A stretch of 64,000 nucleotides of DNA, taken from positions 992,001 through 1,056,000 of the forward strand of contig JAIXUH010000002.1 of assembly GCA_027484145.1 (NCBI GenBank). Reading direction: 5' to 3'. Positions 8,488-17,377 of this stretch are shown here, piece after piece (the first letter of the stretch is position 1; every line of letters starts with the position of its first letter). This DNA is from Rhodobacter sp. (lineage in GTDB: Bacteria; Pseudomonadota; Alphaproteobacteria; Rhodobacterales; Rhodobacteraceae). The position numbers were made by a program, and so were the translations under genes. The notes beneath the pieces were generated by a model. That model was not told the origin of the DNA and did no database searches. It worked only from the letters and a program-made list of their open reading frames with translations.

Positions 8488-9167
8488 CCGCAGCGCCGCT
8501 TTTGACCGTCACCGATCTGGTCAAGACCTTTGGTGAAGGTGACACCGCCACGCGCGTTCTGCGCGGGTTGAACCTGACCCTTGCCAAAGGGGAAATGGCT
8601 GCCCTCCTCGGACCGTCGGGATCGGGCAAAAGCACGCTGCTCACCATTCTTGGCACGCTGATGCAGCCCACATCCGGCGCGCATCAGATGCTGGGGGTGG
8701 ACCTGACCACCGCCACGGATGCGGCACTGACACAGTTTCGCAACCGCCATATCGGCTTTGTGTTCCAGTTCCACAATCTGCTGCCGGACTTTACCGCGCT
8801 GGAGAACGTGATCTTTCCCACGGCCATCCGCGAAGGCCGCGAAACCGCCGCAGCCCGCACGCGCGGGGCCGACCTGTTGACGCGGATGGGTCTGGCCGAA
8901 CGGATCAACTTTCCCTCGGCCAACCTGTCTGGCGGGCAGAAGCAGCGCGTGGCCGTCGCCCGCGCCCTGATGAATGCGCCCGAACTGGTGCTGGCCGATG
9001 AGCCGACGGGCAACCTTGACCGCGCCTCGGCGCTGCAGGTGATGGAGTTGATCGCCCAGATCAACCGGGACGAAGGCACGACCTTTCTGATCTCGACCCA
9101 TGATGAAAAGATCGCCGCCACCTGTCAGCGGCAGATCGTGGTGGGCGATGGTCTGGTGACGGGCTAG
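8484..9167 (+). CDS. MacB/LolD-type ABC exporter ATPase
   Basis: 227 aa, a stand-alone nucleotide-binding domain. Walker A GPSGSGKST is at residues 43-51, the signature LSGGQKQR near 146, Walker B LVLADEPTGNLD near 166 and the H-loop STHDE near 208. Length and the 'EPTGNLD' form are typical of LolD/FtsE/MacB-class ATPases. The start overlaps the permease stop (ATGA). It energises the permease at 7282. Confidence 0.9.
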   Translation: MTAAPLLTVTDLVKTFGEGDTATRVLRGLNLTLAKGEMAALLGPSGSGKSTLLTILGTLMQPTSGAHQMLGVDLTTATDAALTQFRNRHIGFVFQFHNLLPDFTALENVIFPTAIREGRETAAARTRGADLLTRMGLAERINFPSANLSGGQKQRVAVARALMNAPELVLADEPTGNLDRASALQVMELIAQINRDEGTTFLISTHDEKIAATCQRQIVVGDGLVTG

Positions 9168-9214
9168 GCGCATCCGCATGCTGCCCGCCAATCCGCGTGC
9201 CGCAGTGGCGCGGG

Positions 9215-9967
9215 TCAGATCAGCAACGGCCCTTCGTGGTCAAGATAGGCCCGGTCGAACCCGGACATTTCCACCAGCGCATCAAAGTCATCAAACACGA
9301 CGCGGCCCTTCTGAAAGGTGACCAGCCCTTCTTCGCGCAATTCGCGCAGCACGCGGTTGACGTGTACCGCACTCAGCCCCAGCGTATCGGCCAGACGGTA
9401 TTGCGACAGCGGGCACAAGAACCCCTTGCGGTCGCCCAGACCCACCAGCCGCAGCCGTGCGCCCAGTTCCAGCAGGAAATGCGCCGTGCGTTCGGTCGCG
9501 GTGCGGCGCCCCAGATCAACCAGATGCTCGACCACCATCGCCTCATCGCGCGACGCGGCCCACAGAACCGCAGTTGCAAGGCGCGGCGTCTGGGAAAAGG
9601 CGGCGATCAGGTCGCGCTGACGCACCTCGGATGCCTGAACCGGCGTAATCGGCTCGACATTGTGGTCTGAGGTGCGGAACAGGATCGACCGCAACCCCAG
9701 AAAATCGCCCGGAATCTGGATATCGACAATCTGCCGCCCCCCCCCTGGCAACAGCTTGTAGGAACAGGCCCACCCCGACGCCAGAACATAGGCGCACTGG
9801 TCGGTCTGGCCTTGATGGATCATGTCCACCCCGACTGCAAACCTTCGCCTGCGGCGATAAAGGTCTGACATTATGGCAAGATCGGCGTCCGACAGGCGGA
9901 CAAAGGCCAATAGCTTGCGGGCAAACGGACTGTCTTGAATCGACAGCGCCACGTTTGTCTCGTTCAT
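9215..9967 (-). CDS. Crp/Fnr-family transcriptional regulator without an FNR cysteine cluster
   Basis: 250 aa. A cyclic-nucleotide-binding-type beta-roll spans about residues 25-140, and a Crp-type winged helix-turn-helix lies at about 170-225 (YRLADTLGLSAVHVNRVLRELREEG). The N-terminus lacks the cysteines that hold the FNR iron-sulfur cluster, so it is not FnrL. It converges on the export operon with a gap of 47 bp. The effector and targets are unknown. Confidence 0.85.
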   Translation of the reverse strand: MNETNVALSIQDSPFARKLLAFVRLSDADLAIMSDLYRRRRRFAVGVDMIHQGQTDQCAYVLASGWACSYKLLPGGGRQIVDIQIPGDFLGLRSILFRTSDHNVEPITPVQASEVRQRDLIAAFSQTPRLATAVLWAASRDEAMVVEHLVDLGRRTATERTAHFLLELGARLRLVGLGDRKGFLCPLSQYRLADTLGLSAVHVNRVLRELREEGLVTFQKGRVVFDDFDALVEMSGFDRAYLDHEGPLLI

Positions 9968-10145
9968 GTTTCACCTCATCCGGGCTGGCCGATGCCTGTT
10001 TGCTGGTCTCTGCCTTATTCTGCAGAAAAAGCCCGCAACTCCTAACCCAGATCAGTTTTCCGCACCAATTCCGCGCCGTGATCGCAGGCCAGTGCGGCAC
10101 CCTAGCATCGATGCCGGGGATTTGCGCGCCCCGCCGCAAAACCCG

Positions 10146-12707
10146 TCAGCGGCGAACGGCCCATCGCCAAACCGGCTTGAGTGCTTCCAGAACCAAGAGG
10201 ATGGCAAGCGCCGCCACGGGTGGCACGGCCAGCGCCATGGCATCCAGTGGCGCAAAGCCGAACAGATCACCTGCAGGCGACCATGACAGCGTCACGCCCA
10301 GCAGGCCCACGATCACCACAAGCACCACACCCAGCGTGCGGTTGGGGCGGCGGATCGCGGTCAGGACCGACGATGACAGCGACCGATCCACAAAGATCAG
10401 CGCCACAATTCCCAGCACCAGCGTGGCAAAGGTCACGCCGCGCACCTGATCAACCGACAGCCCGTAACCGGGGGCCAGCGCAAAGATCGCCCCGGTCACG
10501 GCCAGCACCAGCACACCCTGCACCAGCGACCAGACCACGGTCGGGCCGGAAAACAACGGCTCGGCCGAGGGGCGCGGCGGGCGGTCCATCACGCCGGCTT
10601 CCTCCGTCTCGGCCTCGAACACCAGCGAACAGACCGGATCAATCACCATTTCAAGGAACGCGATATGCACCGGGCCGAACAGGATCGGCATCCCGAACAA
10701 AAGCGGCATCAGCGCCAGCCCGGCAATGGGCACATGCACGGCCAGAATAAAGCTCATCGCCTTGCGCAGGTTGTCATAGATGCGCCGACCCAGCCGGATC
10801 GTCGTGACGATCGAGCCGAAGTCATCATCCAAAAGCACGATGCTGGCCGCCTCACGCGCCACATCGGTGCCCCGTCCGCCCATCGCAACGCCAATATGCG
10901 CGGCCTTCAGCGACGGCGCGTCATTGACCCCGTCGCCCGTCATTGCCACCACGTCACCGTTCGCCTTGAACGCCTGAACGATCCGCAGCTTCTGCTCGGG
11001 CATGATGCGGGCAAAGATGGTGACGCTTTTCACCGCCTGCGCCAGATCGGCGTCCGACATCTGCGCCAGTTGGTCGCCGTCAATCACCCGGTCCCCCGCC
11101 AGACCAGCCTGCGCGGCAATGGCCTGCGCGGTGGCCGGATAATCACCGGTGATCATGATCACCTTGATGCCAGCGGTGCGGCATTGGGCCACCGCGCCGG
11201 GCACTGCGGCCCGAAGCGGATCGGCCATGCCCACCAAACCCAGCCAGCGAAAGATGAAATCCTGCTGACCCGGCGGCAGTTGCGCACCAGCGTATGCGGC
11301 CTCGGCCACCGCCAGAACCCGCAGGCCAGACTGCGCCATCTGGTCAATCTGCTGCGTCATCGCGGCGCGCGGTCCCGGCGCAAGCCGGCACAGATCGGCA
11401 ATGGCTTCGGGCGCGCCCTTTGCCGCAACCTGCCACCCCTGCCCCTCCGCGCCAGGCGCTGCCCAAGCCTGTGACATCGCCAGCAGGCGCGGCGACAGGG
11501 CATAGGTCTTCACCAGCCGCCGCCCTGCCCCCGGCAGCGTTTCGTCCGCGCGCAGATCAGCCTGCGCCAACACGTGAAACGCCTTTTCCATCGGATCGAA
11601 CGGGTCACGGGCCGACGCCATCACCCCGGCCGCAACCAGTTCGCGAAACGCTTCGGGCAAGGCCGTGCCCACCGTGACCTGCGCCCCGTCGGGCAGCCGC
11701 AGTTGCGCAATCGTCATGCGGTTTTCGGTCAGCGTGCCGGTCTTGTCGGTGCACAAGACACTTGCCGCCCCCAGCGTCTCGATGGCCGAGGCCCGGCGCG
11801 TCAGCACCCGCACCTTGGAAATGCGCCACGCGCCCATCGCCATGAACACGGCCAGAACCATCGGAAACTCTTCGGGCAGCATCGACATGCCCACCGCGAT
11901 GCCCGCCAGCACCCCCTCCAGCCAGCCGCCCCGCAAAAGGGCATAAAGCACCACAACGGCCAGACTGACCACGCCCCCCACCGCCCCGAACACGATCACC
12001 AGTTTGCGCATCTGGCGCTGCAGATGCGGCGTTTCGACATCCAGCGCGGCCAGCGATGTGCCGATGCGGCCAATCTCGCTTTTCGCACCGGTGGCGGTGA
12101 CCTCGGCAATCGCGGTGCCGCCGACAATCAGGCTGCCCGAAAACACCACCGGCAGATCTTCGCCGCCCGGACGCGTTCCCTTGATGGCGCGGCCCACCCG
12201 TTTGCGCACAGGGACCGCTTCGCCCGTCAGCAGGGATTCGTCGGCCGTCAGGCCCTCGGCCTCCAGCAGCAGCGCATCGGCGGGCACCCTGTCGCCTTCG
12301 GACAGCACGATGACATCGCCGCGCGCCACCTCTCGCCCCGCGATGCGGCGGCGGGTGCCGTCGCGGATCACCAGCGCGCGCGGACTGGTCAGATCGCGCA
12401 ACGCCTCCAGCGCGCGTTCCGTCCGGGCCTCTTGCACCACGGTAATCCCCACCGACAAGCAGGCAAAAGCCAGCAGAATCAACGCTTCTTCCCGGTTGCC
12501 AAGCAGCAGGTAGACGATCCCCCCCGCCAGCAGCAGCGTCAGCATCGGTTCCTTCAGCACATCCAGCACGATCCGCAAGGGCGAACGGCGCTGGGTCCGG
12601 GCCAGTTCGTTGAACCCTTCTGCCGCCAGCCGCGCCTGCGCCGCCACCTCGGTCAGGCCCTGCGGCGTTGCGGGAACGGTCAGGTCGGTCTGGGCAATCT
12701 TGGTCAA
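10146..12707 (-). CDS. Cation-transporting P-type ATPase (P2-like)
   Basis: 853 aa from the proposed TTG start at 12707, chosen because AAAGG sits 7 bases upstream and the conserved cation-ATPase N-domain (GLTEVAAQARLAAEGFNEL) follows; a longer TTG start at 12776 lacks a good ribosome site. The actuator domain is at about 60-230 and the phosphorylation motif DKTGTLTEN near 330. The hinge TGDGVNDAPSLKAA is near 600, and six C-terminal helices follow. The intramembrane motif is PEEFP instead of the PEGLP of calcium pumps, so the ion (Ca, Mg, Na or K) is not predictable. Confidence 0.87.
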   Translation of the reverse strand: MTKIAQTDLTVPATPQGLTEVAAQARLAAEGFNELARTQRRSPLRIVLDVLKEPMLTLLLAGGIVYLLLGNREEALILLAFACLSVGITVVQEARTERALEALRDLTSPRALVIRDGTRRRIAGREVARGDVIVLSEGDRVPADALLLEAEGLTADESLLTGEAVPVRKRVGRAIKGTRPGGEDLPVVFSGSLIVGGTAIAEVTATGAKSEIGRIGTSLAALDVETPHLQRQMRKLVIVFGAVGGVVSLAVVVLYALLRGGWLEGVLAGIAVGMSMLPEEFPMVLAVFMAMGAWRISKVRVLTRRASAIETLGAASVLCTDKTGTLTENRMTIAQLRLPDGAQVTVGTALPEAFRELVAAGVMASARDPFDPMEKAFHVLAQADLRADETLPGAGRRLVKTYALSPRLLAMSQAWAAPGAEGQGWQVAAKGAPEAIADLCRLAPGPRAAMTQQIDQMAQSGLRVLAVAEAAYAGAQLPPGQQDFIFRWLGLVGMADPLRAAVPGAVAQCRTAGIKVIMITGDYPATAQAIAAQAGLAGDRVIDGDQLAQMSDADLAQAVKSVTIFARIMPEQKLRIVQAFKANGDVVAMTGDGVNDAPSLKAAHIGVAMGGRGTDVAREAASIVLLDDDFGSIVTTIRLGRRIYDNLRKAMSFILAVHVPIAGLALMPLLFGMPILFGPVHIAFLEMVIDPVCSLVFEAETEEAGVMDRPPRPSAEPLFSGPTVVWSLVQGVLVLAVTGAIFALAPGYGLSVDQVRGVTFATLVLGIVALIFVDRSLSSSVLTAIRRPNRTLGVVLVVIVGLLGVTLSWSPAGDLFGFAPLDAMALAVPPVAALAILLVLEALKPVWRWAVRR

Positions 12708-12835
12708 TGTCTGGCCTTTCGCGGCAAGAAAGCATCCTGACACACCATGGCGTGGGGCTGTGCTAACGTGCGTCAACTCAACTTCGCCGCGTCTGGCTTA
12801 GGGTCACCCCAGACCTTTCAGCCGCAGGAGTTGCC

Positions 12836-13054
12836 ATGCGTCCAGCCTTCACAACGGGCCTTCGCGACCCCACGGCATCGCTGCGTTATCTTGTTCTGCT
12901 CTGTGTGGTGGTGGCCTTGATCTGGATCATCCCGCTTGGCCTTTTGACCCGGATCGCCATGACGGACCTTGGCGATCTCCTGCCTACCGCCCGCGCCGCC
13001 GACACACCGGATGCGCAGACCCACAGCCTGTTCTTTGTCTTTGCCGCGCCCTGA
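12836..13054 (+). CDS. Small single-pass membrane protein
   Basis: 72 aa with one strong hydrophobic helix (about residues 19-40, YLVLLCVVVALIWIIPLGLL) and a polar tail. GCAGGAG lies 5 bases before the ATG, a good ribosome site that supports translation. It is divergent from the P-type ATPase gene. I do not recognise a family; size and topology would fit a small regulator of a membrane transporter, but nothing proves this. Confidence 0.5.
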   Translation: MRPAFTTGLRDPTASLRYLVLLCVVVALIWIIPLGLLTRIAMTDLGDLLPTARAADTPDAQTHSLFFVFAAP

Positions 13055-13182
13055 CAGCCTGCCGCCGCCGTGCCACTGACCACACTGTGGCGACATAGGT
13101 TTTTCTTGGTCAGCCGCGTTTGCAGCGGGCGGCACTGATCTGCCTCAGTTCATCGGGCGCCATTTCTGCGACAGTGGCGCGG

Positions 13183-13221
13183 GGTTTGAATGTGACGGGC
13201 GTTCTGTCCCGTGATCAAACC
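13183..13221 (+). promoter_or_regulatory. Nested hairpin in the 5' region of the gene at 13243
   Basis: GGTTTGA (13183-13189) pairs with TCAAACC (13215-13221) and encloses a second stem ACGGG/CCCGT. It ends 21 bp before the ATG and could form in the leader mRNA. The rest of the 188-bp gap holds nothing I recognise. Confidence 0.35.
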
Positions 13222-13242
13222 TTCCCGCAAAAGGTCAGCGCC

Positions 13243-13488
13243 ATGCCTGATGTTCCTGATGTTCCCGATGTTGCCGGAACAGCCGCACTTGCCATCTGCG
13301 AGTCGCTGTTGCTTGCCTTGAATGACCGCAACGTCCTGCCTGAAAACGAGATTGTCGGCATCCTGCGCGATGCCGCCGCCGCCCATGCCCATGATCCGGG
13401 CGAAGATGGACAGGCTGCTTTGCACACAGCCGTGGCCGCGCTGATCAACAAAATTCTTGCCGGCGGCAATTCGGTGCGGCGGCGCTAG
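13243..13488 (+). CDS. Small hypothetical alpha-helical protein
   Basis: 81 aa from the ATG at 13243 (AAAGG ten bases upstream). The N-terminus is a DVP-DVP-DV repeat encoded by three near-identical 9-bp units; the rest is predicted helical (ICESLLLALNDRNVLPENEIVGIL). Small proteins with this LALND-E--I-G-L pattern are common conserved hypotheticals in Alphaproteobacteria. It converges with modC (3-bp gap). The function is unknown. Confidence 0.6.
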   Translation: MPDVPDVPDVAGTAALAICESLLLALNDRNVLPENEIVGILRDAAAAHAHDPGEDGQAALHTAVAALINKILAGGNSVRRR

Positions 13489-13491
13489 GCC

Positions 13492-14580
13492 TTATCGCGC
13501 TGCACCGACGTTTTCCTGCGCCACCGACACGGCCTTCAGCACAGCAAAGACCGCACGACCCGGCGCAAGGCCCAGCGCCTCGGCAGAGCGCCGGGTCACG
13601 CGCGCCAGCATCGCCTCGCCCCCGACATCCAGCCGGACAAGCGCGCCCGGCCCCTCGCCCATGCGGATATCGCGCACCGTGGCGGGCAGGATGTTCAGCG
13701 CCGAAATCCCCTCGGGCCGGGTTGTGGCAAGCATCACATCCTGCGCCAAGATCCGCACCCGCAGGCTTGCCCCCAAAGGCGAGGTGACGCGCGGCAACCA
13801 CAAAGGCCCCGCTGCACAATCCAGACGCGTCAGCCCATCGGCATCATGGGCCATCACCACCGTGGTCAGAACCGCCCCCACTTCGCGCAGGCCAAGGCCC
13901 GGCGCATTGGCGGGGTCGGACAGCATTTGCGCCACGGGACCAATGGCAGCCACCTTGCCTGCCTCGATCAGCACGACCGTGCTGGCCAGACGTGCCACTT
14001 CGGCCATGGCATGGCTGACGTACAGGATCGGCAGATGAAGATCGTCGCGCAACCGTTCCAGATAGGGCAATATTTCGGCCTTGCGCGCGTCATCCAGCGC
14101 GGCCAGCGGTTCGTCCAGCGCCAGAAGGCGCGGGCTGGACAGGATCGCGCGGCCAATCGCGACCCTCTGCCGCTCGCCCCCCGACAGGCTGCCGGGGCGG
14201 CGGGACAAAAGCGGGCCAATGCCCAGCATGTCTACAATCCGCGCAAGGCTGACCTGTGGCCCCTTGGGCGCGAACCACTGGCCATAAAGCAGGTTCTGCC
14301 GCACCGTCAGATGCGGAAACAGGCGTGAGTCCTGAAACACATAGCCGACGCGCCGCCGATGCGGCGGCAGGTTCACTCCAGCGTCGGTATCCAGCAAGGT
14401 CACACCATCGGCGCGGATCTGGCCCTGATCGGGGCGCAAAAGGCCCGCCACGGCGTTGATGATGGTGGATTTGCCCGACCCCGACCGCCCGAACAGCGCC
14501 GTCACGCCAGACGGCGCATCAAACGCCACCTCCAGGGCAAACCCGGCGAACTGATGTCGAAGGCGGACATGCAGGCTCAT
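13492..14580 (-). CDS. modC: Molybdate ABC transporter ATP-binding protein ModC
   Basis: 362 aa. Walker A GRSGSGKST lies near residue 35, signature LSGGERQRVAIGRAI near 130, Walker B LLALDEPLAALD near 155 and H-loop VSHAMAEV near 188. A C-terminal TOBE (molybdate-binding regulatory) domain occupies about 285-355. Its start overlaps modB (ATGA), so modABC is one operon. It powers high-affinity molybdate import. Confidence 0.93.
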   Translation of the reverse strand: MSLHVRLRHQFAGFALEVAFDAPSGVTALFGRSGSGKSTIINAVAGLLRPDQGQIRADGVTLLDTDAGVNLPPHRRRVGYVFQDSRLFPHLTVRQNLLYGQWFAPKGPQVSLARIVDMLGIGPLLSRRPGSLSGGERQRVAIGRAILSSPRLLALDEPLAALDDARKAEILPYLERLRDDLHLPILYVSHAMAEVARLASTVVLIEAGKVAAIGPVAQMLSDPANAPGLGLREVGAVLTTVVMAHDADGLTRLDCAAGPLWLPRVTSPLGASLRVRILAQDVMLATTRPEGISALNILPATVRDIRMGEGPGALVRLDVGGEAMLARVTRRSAEALGLAPGRAVFAVLKAVSVAQENVGAAR

Positions 14581-15275
14581 GCGCCGGATATCCTGCGCGC
14601 GACCGACCGCGCCACCCATTCCGACAACAAGAGCGCCGTCATGGCGATGATGATCGCCACCCAGACCAGACGCGCCGCCTGCGCCTCGCCCCCCGGCACC
14701 TGCAGGAAGGCGTAGATGGCCGAAGGCAACGTCTGCGTCTGGCCGGGAATGTTCGACACGAATGTGATCGTCGCGCCAAATTCCCCCATCGCCTTGGCAA
14801 AGGCCAATATGGCCCCGGCAATCACGCCGGGCAGGATCAGGGGCAGCGTCACCGTGGCAAAGACCCACAGCGGCGGCGCCCCCAAAGTGCCCGCCGCCTG
14901 TTCCAGCTTTGGATCAACCGCCTCGATCGCCAGCCGGATCGCCCGCACCATCAGCGGAAAGGCCATGACCGCCGCCGCAAGCGCTGCCCCTGTCCAGCGA
15001 AAGGCAAGGACAATGCCGAACCACTGGTCCAGATACTGGCCGACCGTGCCTTTGCGACCGAATGTCATCAGCAGCAGATACCCCGTCACCACCGGCGGCA
15101 ATATCAGCGGCAGATGCACAAGACCGTTCAGCAATTGCTTGCCCCAGAATGTCCAGCGTGCCAGCGCATAGGCCACCAGAATGCCCAAGGGCAGGCTGAC
15201 CAGCGTGGCCCAGAACGAGACGCGCAGCGACAAGGCCACAGCACGCCATTCATCGGGGGAAAGCCAGTCTGTCAT
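14577..15275 (-). CDS. modB: Molybdate ABC transporter permease ModB
   Basis: 232 aa with five to six helices and the inner-membrane EAA loop (EAVDPKLEQAAGTLGAPPLWVFATVTLPLILPG), which contacts ModC. The ModB-type signature GEFGATITFVSNIPGQTQTLP is clear. It lies 22 bp after modA and overlaps modC by 4 bp. Confidence 0.93.
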   Translation of the reverse strand: MTDWLSPDEWRAVALSLRVSFWATLVSLPLGILVAYALARWTFWGKQLLNGLVHLPLILPPVVTGYLLLMTFGRKGTVGQYLDQWFGIVLAFRWTGAALAAAVMAFPLMVRAIRLAIEAVDPKLEQAAGTLGAPPLWVFATVTLPLILPGVIAGAILAFAKAMGEFGATITFVSNIPGQTQTLPSAIYAFLQVPGGEAQAARLVWVAIIIAMTALLLSEWVARSVARRISGA

Positions 15276-15297
15276 GCCACCTTTGGTCCGGACCTGT

Positions 15298-16059
15298 TCA
15301 GTTCAGTATGATGAAACCTTGCGCGGCAAACCTCGCATCACCCGCATCTGACGACAAGGCATCAAGAAACGCCGCGTCTGCCGCATCGGCCGCCGCGGTC
15401 AATAGCGCGCCGGGATAGACGATGGCCGGATGGCTGTCTGCGGGAAAGGTGCCCACAACCGTCACCGCATCATCTGCCGAGGCGTCCGTGGCATAGACAA
15501 TGCCCAAGGGCGCCTCGCCCGACGCAACAAGCGTCAGCGCCGCGCGCACGTTTTCCGATTGCGCCACCCGCGCCTCGACCGATGGCCAGACCCCCAGCGA
15601 TTGCAGCGCCGCCTTGCCGTATTGGCCCGCAGGCACGGCATCGACCATGGCCATCGACAACCTGCCCTCCTCCCCCAGCAGGCCCGCCAGATCGAACCCC
15701 CGCCCGATCTCGACCTTTGCCGCGTCGGTGCCATGCGCCACCAGCACCAGACTGTTGCTCAACAGATCCCGGCGCGTGCCTGGCACCACCAATCCCTCCG
15801 CTTCGACCTCATCCATCCAGTTGACCGCCGCCGACAGGAAGATATCGGCAGGCGCACCTTCGATGATCTGCTTGGCAAGGGCGTTTGACCCGCCATAGCT
15901 GATCACCACCTGATGCCCCGTCGCGGCCTGAAAATCGGCAGCCACGGCATCCAGTGCAGTTTTCAGCGAGGCAGCAGCAAAGACCACCACCTCTTCGGCC
16001 TGGGCCGGGGCCGCAAAGGGCGCGCACAGGCAAAGGGCAAGCATCAGGCGGCGGGGCAT
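15298..16059 (-). CDS. modA: Periplasmic molybdate-binding protein ModA
   Basis: 253 aa with a 21-residue signal peptide (cleavage after PAQA). The mature start VVVFAAASLKTALDAV and the phrases 'SYGGSNALAKQIIEGAPADIFLSA' and 'NSLVLVAHG' are diagnostic of ModA, which binds molybdate or tungstate through backbone and serine contacts. First gene of modABC; a dyad resembling a ModE operator lies 14 bp upstream. Confidence 0.93.
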   Translation of the reverse strand: MPRRLMLALCLCAPFAAPAQAEEVVVFAAASLKTALDAVAADFQAATGHQVVISYGGSNALAKQIIEGAPADIFLSAAVNWMDEVEAEGLVVPGTRRDLLSNSLVLVAHGTDAAKVEIGRGFDLAGLLGEEGRLSMAMVDAVPAGQYGKAALQSLGVWPSVEARVAQSENVRAALTLVASGEAPLGIVYATDASADDAVTVVGTFPADSHPAIVYPGALLTAAADAADAAFLDALSSDAGDARFAAQGFIILN

Positions 16060-16072
16060 GCGTCCTCCGGTC

Positions 16073-16094
16073 GATATGGTTTTGAAAACATATC
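16073..16094. promoter_or_regulatory. Putative ModE operator (Mo box) upstream of modA
   Basis: GATATG (16073-16078) and CATATC (16089-16094) form a perfect 6-bp inverted repeat with 10 bases between; the spacer adds GTTTT-G-AAAAC. Position just before modA, with modE next door, suggests the molybdate-dependent repressor site. The arms resemble ModE operators only in general character. Confidence 0.55.
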
Positions 16095-16121
16095 AGCCGG
16101 TTTTGCCCGATCTGGCAACCG

Positions 16122-16484
16122 TTATCTTCCCTCGGGAATATCGCCCGGCACGGGCCGCAGCATCGCCTTAAGCGCCGCAATCTGCGGCGCAGCAGCGGTC
16201 TGCGCGGTCTCGACGATGCTGTGATACAGCCGCAAGGTTTCGCGGCCCGCGTCGGTCAATTGCGCGCCGCCGCCCCCCGGCCCGCCGCGCACACTGGCCA
16301 CAAGCGGCACCTGAAACGCCGCGTTCATTTCCTCGACCAGCATCCACGCGCGCTTGTAACTCATCCCCATCTGGCGCCCGGCTGCGGCGATGGAGCCTGT
16401 GTCGGCAATATGGCCCAGCAATTCCGCCTTGCCGGGGCCAAGCATGGTGCCATCAAACAGGATACGCAGGCGCAAAGTCGTCAT
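16122..16484 (-). CDS. modE: Molybdate-responsive regulator ModE, DNA-binding domain form
   Basis: 120 aa from the ATG at 16484. It contains the ModE winged-helix: GPGKAELLGHIADTGSIAAAGRQMGMSYKRAW (about residues 15-50) and the wing with RGGPGGGGAQLTDAG. It has no C-terminal TOBE domains, unlike E. coli ModE (262 aa), so molybdate sensing may differ or occur through ModC or a second protein; short ModE-like forms are known in Alphaproteobacteria. It is upstream of and codirectional with modABC. Confidence 0.88.
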   Translation of the reverse strand: MTTLRLRILFDGTMLGPGKAELLGHIADTGSIAAAGRQMGMSYKRAWMLVEEMNAAFQVPLVASVRGGPGGGGAQLTDAGRETLRLYHSIVETAQTAAAPQIAALKAMLRPVPGDIPEGR

Positions 16485-16566
16485 CCGTGGCCCCCAAGGC
16501 TGCTGCGCGCCATAGTCTTGCAGCCAAGGGGCCAAGACAAGGTCCGTCACAGCCCCGCTCGCAGGG

Positions 16567-16625
16567 TCTTGCCCCCCCGCCACCGCCATGGTCATGTGCC
16601 GTGACGTTTTGCGCGGGGGGCAAGA
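16567..16625 (+). promoter_or_regulatory. Long inverted repeat overlapping the ribosome site of the SDR gene
   Basis: TCTTGCCCCCC (16567-16577) and GGGGGGCAAGA (16615-16625) are perfect 11-bp arms; the 3' arm ends one base before the ATG at 16627. If transcribed, the stem would hide the translation start. Confidence 0.4.
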
Positions 16626-16626
16626 G

Positions 16627-17349
16627 ATGCAGCGGATCGCCGTGGTGACAGGGGCGGCAGGGGGGTTGGGCCGCGCCATTTGTGCCAAACTCATGGCCGA
16701 CGGGCTGCTGGTGGTTGGCCTTGATATCGACGCAGATGGCCTGACCAGCATGGCCGGGGCTGGCTTTACCGGCCATGTGGTTGATCTTACCGACCCCGAG
16801 GCCATCACAACAGCCTTTGCCCGCGTGGCGCAAAATCACGGCGGCCTTGATGCCTTGGTCAACAATGCCGGAACCTGCTTCATGTCAGACTTCCCGCATA
16901 TTCCGGCGCAAGAACTTGACCGGCAGATGCAACTGAACTTTTCCGGCGCGTTCCATTGCTGTCAGGCTGCCATTCCGCTGATGGCAGGGCGCGAAGGCGT
17001 GCGCAAGATCGTCAACATCAGCTCGAACGGGGCGTATAACTTTGATGTCTTTGATCCGCCCCATTATCGCGCCTCAAAGGCCGCGCTGGATACGCTGACC
17101 AAGGATCTGGCCCGCCGCTATGCGCGCGACAAGATCGCCGTAAACTCGGTCGCCCCCGCCATGACCGAAACCCCCTTGTTCAAGGTGCTGACCGAGGATG
17201 TTCTGGCCCGCGCCATTGCCGCCATGCCGCACGGCCATGCCATGCAACCGGCTGAAATTGCGAACTGGGTCGGTTTTCTGATCTCCTCCGCAGGCGACAT
17301 TTGCAGCGGCAATGTCATCATCCTGAACCAAGGGCGGGATGTGCGATGA
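16627..17349 (+). CDS. Short-chain dehydrogenase/reductase
   Basis: 240 aa. NAD(P)-binding motif TGAAGGLG at residues 8-15, NNAG near 82, catalytic Ser in 'NISSNGAY' and the YRASK catalytic Tyr/Lys pair near 150. The substrate is not readable. It is followed by an aminotransferase and a glycerate 2-kinase, so a role as hydroxypyruvate or tartronate-semialdehyde reductase feeding glycerate to the kinase is plausible. I chose 16627 rather than the ATG at 16588 because the Rossmann strand begins at residue 4 from there. Confidence 0.8.
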   Translation: MQRIAVVTGAAGGLGRAICAKLMADGLLVVGLDIDADGLTSMAGAGFTGHVVDLTDPEAITTAFARVAQNHGGLDALVNNAGTCFMSDFPHIPAQELDRQMQLNFSGAFHCCQAAIPLMAGREGVRKIVNISSNGAYNFDVFDPPHYRASKAALDTLTKDLARRYARDKIAVNSVAPAMTETPLFKVLTEDVLARAIAAMPHGHAMQPAEIANWVGFLISSAGDICSGNVIILNQGRDVR

Positions 17350-17377
17350 ACGACGGCCCGTACGGCAAGGCGCGCCG

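Noticed and set aside
10042-10055. Possible FNR box upstream of the Crp/Fnr gene
   Set aside because: Only the ATCAG half is good; the left half CTAAC has 3 of 5 matches.
11574-12740. Open frame of 388 codons antisense to the P-type ATPase
   Set aside because: His/Arg/Gln-rich shadow of a conserved gene.
13135-13148. CTGAT-N4-CTCAG as an FNR box
   Set aside because: Three mismatches to the consensus; not convincing.
13249-13275. Three tandem 9-bp units, possible repeat array
   Set aside because: They encode DVP-DVP-DV at the N-terminus of a small protein; too few and without spacers for CRISPR.
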